A stretch of 6,663 bases of DNA. Origin: RXOA01 sp964547105. GTDB taxonomy: Bacteria > Bipolaricaulota > Bipolaricaulia > UBA7950 > UBA9294. Numbering within the stretch: position 1 is the first letter of the stretch; every line of letters starts with the position of its first letter. Below the pieces are notes generated by a model. The model saw only the letters and a program-made list of their open reading frames with translations. It ran no database searches and was not told the origin of the DNA. Shown piece after piece: positions 5,861-6,663 of this stretch. The stretch covers positions 1-6,663 of the forward strand of contig CAZJLO010000076.1 in assembly GCA_964547105.1 (NCBI GenBank), written 5' to 3'. The position numbers were made by a program, and so were the translations under genes.

Positions 5861-5890
5861 GTAGCGTCGGCCGATCCTGGCCGACGTTGC
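5861..5890. other. 12-bp stem hairpin
   Basis: GTAGCGTCGGCC (5861-5872) pairs with GGCCGACGTTGC (5879-5890) over 12 positions with two G-U pairs and the hexaloop GATCCT. There is no T-run after it on either strand. It may be part of a structured RNA or a second transcription barrier downstream of the operon terminator. Confidence 0.5.
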
Positions 5891-5916
5891 TCGGGGATTT
5901 CGGGGTCTGACGTTGC

Positions 5917-5991
5917 TTCTCACCCGGTGTGCTAATTGGCGTGTGGCATGTGAAAGGGCAGCTTGTGGCACGCGCCTTTAGCGGGTGGGGA
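5917..5991. other. Long irregular hairpin, possible structured RNA
   Basis: TTCTCACCCG (5917-5926) pairs with CGGGTGGGGA (5982-5991), allowing two G-U pairs. An asymmetric internal loop (11 nt on the left, 5 nt on the right) leads to an inner 8-bp stem, GGCGTGTG (5938-5945) with CACGCGCC (5969-5976). The 23-nt apical loop is unpaired in this simple model. The two-stem, open-bubble shape could belong to a small RNA, but I do not recognise a family. Confidence 0.35.
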
Positions 5992-6058
5992 AAGAACCGT
6001 GAACCGCGTAGCGTCGTCCCGATTGCGGAAACTCGGCCTCGATGAGAGTGTTGCAGCA

Positions 6059-6085
6059 GGCGGGAGCCTTTCATGTGATCCCGCC
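6059..6085. other. 7-bp inverted repeat
   Basis: GGCGGGA (6059-6065) and TCCCGCC (6079-6085) are perfectly complementary across a 13-nt loop. It is modest alone, but it is the third foldable segment within about 230 bp. Confidence 0.35.
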
Positions 6086-6165
6086 GATTGTGGGCGACGG
6101 TTCGCTTCCGTAGTTGGTTAACGTTCTCTCGTAGTCCGTGAAACGGCCGTCGGCCACGATGGGGT

Positions 6166-6188
6166 GCAATATCGAACAGCGATATTGC
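6166..6188. repeat. Perfect 9-bp inverted repeat
   Basis: GCAATATCG (6166-6174) and CGATATTGC (6180-6188) are exact inverted copies separated by AACAG. The AT-rich arms stand out from the GC-rich surroundings. It could be a protein-binding operator, a repeat boundary or an RNA hairpin; the microrepeat block begins 50 bp later. Confidence 0.5.
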
Positions 6189-6237
6189 TATCCCGACGCT
6201 ACAGCGGTTCCTGGTTGCGCGACTCGATCCGCACTAC

Positions 6238-6395
6238 GAACTCTATGAACTTCATGGACTCCACGAACTGTGGTTTCGTCTCTCCAGACGGTGGACTGCG
6301 GACCGTGGGTGTCGATTTCGAACTCTATGAACTCTATGAACTCCACGAACTGAGACTTCGACTCTCCGGACTGTGGACGATGGACTACGGACGAG
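6238..6395. repeat. Two copies of a 76-bp compound microrepeat (9-mers then 7-mers)
   Basis: Copy 1 is 6238-6313 and copy 2 is 6320-6395, each 76 bp, at an 82-bp period. Each starts with four 9-nt units of the form GAACTNNAN (copy 2: GAACTCTAT, GAACTCTAT, GAACTCCAC, GAACTGAGA). A bridge containing CTCTCC follows, then units of seven nt starting with GGAC or GGG (copy 2: GGACTGT, GGACGAT, GGACTAC, GGACGAG). The copies align without gaps and differ at scattered positions. This resembles the short tandem oligonucleotide repeats found between genes in some bacterial genomes. A plus-strand ORF across it (6164-6415) only spells the repeat and is not taken as a gene. Confidence 0.8.
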
Positions 6396-6522
6396 CAAGC
6401 ACCCTCTGTTGGTAGCCATACCGCCGTTCGGCACGATGTTTAACGTGTATGTGCGTTGGAACTATGTTCGTCTACGGAACCCGGAAGGCGGACAAACAGG
6501 GCATTGCCAATGGTCGCCTGAC

Positions 6523-6552
6523 TTGACACGGAGGCCATTGAGAGTCTAGGGT
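6523..6552 (+). promoter_or_regulatory. Promoter candidate for a gene beyond the right edge
   Basis: TTGACA (6523-6528) is a perfect -35 box; TAGGGT (6547-6552) follows after 18 nt and matches the -10 consensus at three positions, including the T-A start and final T. The predicted start near 6559 precedes a hairpin-containing leader. The 18-nt spacing equals that of the promoters at 1160 and 1540. Confidence 0.45.
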
Positions 6553-6576
6553 GGCAATGGTGAGGAAGTCACCGGA

Positions 6577-6617
6577 GGGGGTGAATCGAGGCAACCCCCA
6601 CATTTTTAGGGGGTTGC
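6577..6617 (+). promoter_or_regulatory. Leader with two mutually exclusive hairpins
   Basis: GCAACCCCC (6591-6599) pairs perfectly over 9 bp with GGGGGTTGC (6609-6617), with a 9-nt loop holding five T. The same C-run can instead pair with GGGGGT (6577-6582) through ACCCCC (6594-6599). Only one pairing can form at a time, as in attenuators and riboswitch expression platforms. No known aptamer class was recognised. Confidence 0.4.
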
Positions 6618-6630
6618 GCGATGACCTAGA

Positions 6631-6663
6631 GAAGGAAGGACCGAGCCATTCCATATGGGAGGT
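6631..6663 (+). promoter_or_regulatory. Probable translation-initiation region cut by the window edge
   Basis: Two purine-rich sites occur: GAAGGAAGGA (6631-6640) and GGGAGGT (6657-6663), the last seven bases. An ATG at 6655 is 14 nt from the first site, too far for ideal spacing. GGGAGGT as ribosome binding site for a start just outside the window is therefore more likely. The gene itself cannot be seen. Confidence 0.4.

Larger units (their letters stand above)
5837..6522. other. Intergenic region without a credible gene, rich in hairpins and microrepeats
   Basis: No ORF here combines a ribosome binding site with protein-like composition. The region holds foldable segments (5861-5890, 5917-5991, 6059-6085, 6166-6188) and the duplicated microrepeat block at 6238-6395. 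The stretches 5992-6058, 6086-6165 and 6396-6522 show nothing I can name. Confidence 0.6.

Noticed and set aside
5604..6074. Minus-strand ORFs across the operon terminator (156 and 114 codons)
   Set aside because: They run through the terminator hairpin and the end of the PorV-like gene; composition is Arg/Ser/Pro-rich and not protein-like.
6164..6415. 83-codon plus-strand ORF with an ELYELYELHEL stretch
   Set aside because: The regular peptide is a direct reading of the 9-nt repeats; there is no ribosome binding site and the reading frame does not stay meaningful in the 7-nt repeats.
6569..6625. Possible c-di-AMP (ydaO) riboswitch because of the GGGGGTGAATC stretch
   Set aside because: The other conserved ydaO segments, such as the upstream GGAGGAACC and the downstream GACAGCUAAC strand, are absent in the expected order.

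Overview
The window looks like chromosomal DNA from a GC-rich, diderm (outer-membrane) bacterium. Strong AGGAGGT-type ribosome binding sites, sigma70-like promoters with 17-18 bp spacers, TTG start codons and Sec signal peptides on all three recognisable proteins support a bacterial source. The PorV/UPF0164-type outer-membrane protein and the FlgD-like 'NPF...VYN..G..W' C-terminal domain of the big surface protein are styles common in poorly cultivated diderm phyla. My best guess is something like Bipolaricaulota or another candidate phylum, but this is a low-confidence inference because there is no marker gene.

Layout. (1) Positions 1-55, minus strand: the 5' part of a tRNA-Ser with anticodon CGA, cut by the window edge, with its own likely promoter at 66-94. 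(2) 135-842, minus strand: a 235-residue secreted or membrane-anchored protein of unknown function (signal peptide, two beta-rich segments, C-terminal transmembrane helix). (3) 860-1904: about 1 kb without a convincing gene. It holds a weak promoter for the minus-strand gene, a plus-strand promoter (1160-1189), a 101-bp element bounded by a perfect 11-bp inverted repeat (1222-1322), a terminator-like hairpin (1339-1360), further foldable sequence (1360-1434), and a strong promoter (1540-1569) followed by a leader of about 330 nt. (4) 1905-4754 and 4834-5769, plus strand: a two-gene unit for a 949-residue acidic, repetitive secreted protein and a 311-residue PorV-like beta-barrel. They are separated by 79 nt carrying a GNRA-capped hairpin, and the unit is closed by a terminator at 5800-5829. 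(5) 5830-6663: about 830 bp without a credible gene, holding several strong hairpins, a duplicated 76-bp compound microrepeat (9-mers followed by 7-mers), and at the right edge a promoter plus a leader with mutually exclusive hairpins that probably serves a gene starting at or just beyond the window end.

How the genes may work together. The large protein has five diverged modules with Asp-rich 'DPDxN' loops and 'ETGxxTGxF' motifs, then a C-terminal domain of the type that sorts proteins to the cell surface in type IX secretion or forms a FlgD-like Ig fold. The next gene encodes a small barrel of the PorV family, whose best-known member is the type IX shuttle for such C-terminal domains. A surface-layer or adhesin protein made together with an outer-membrane partner is the main hypothesis here. 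The long leader, the two in-frame start sites and the intergenic hairpin suggest that production is tuned after transcription starts.
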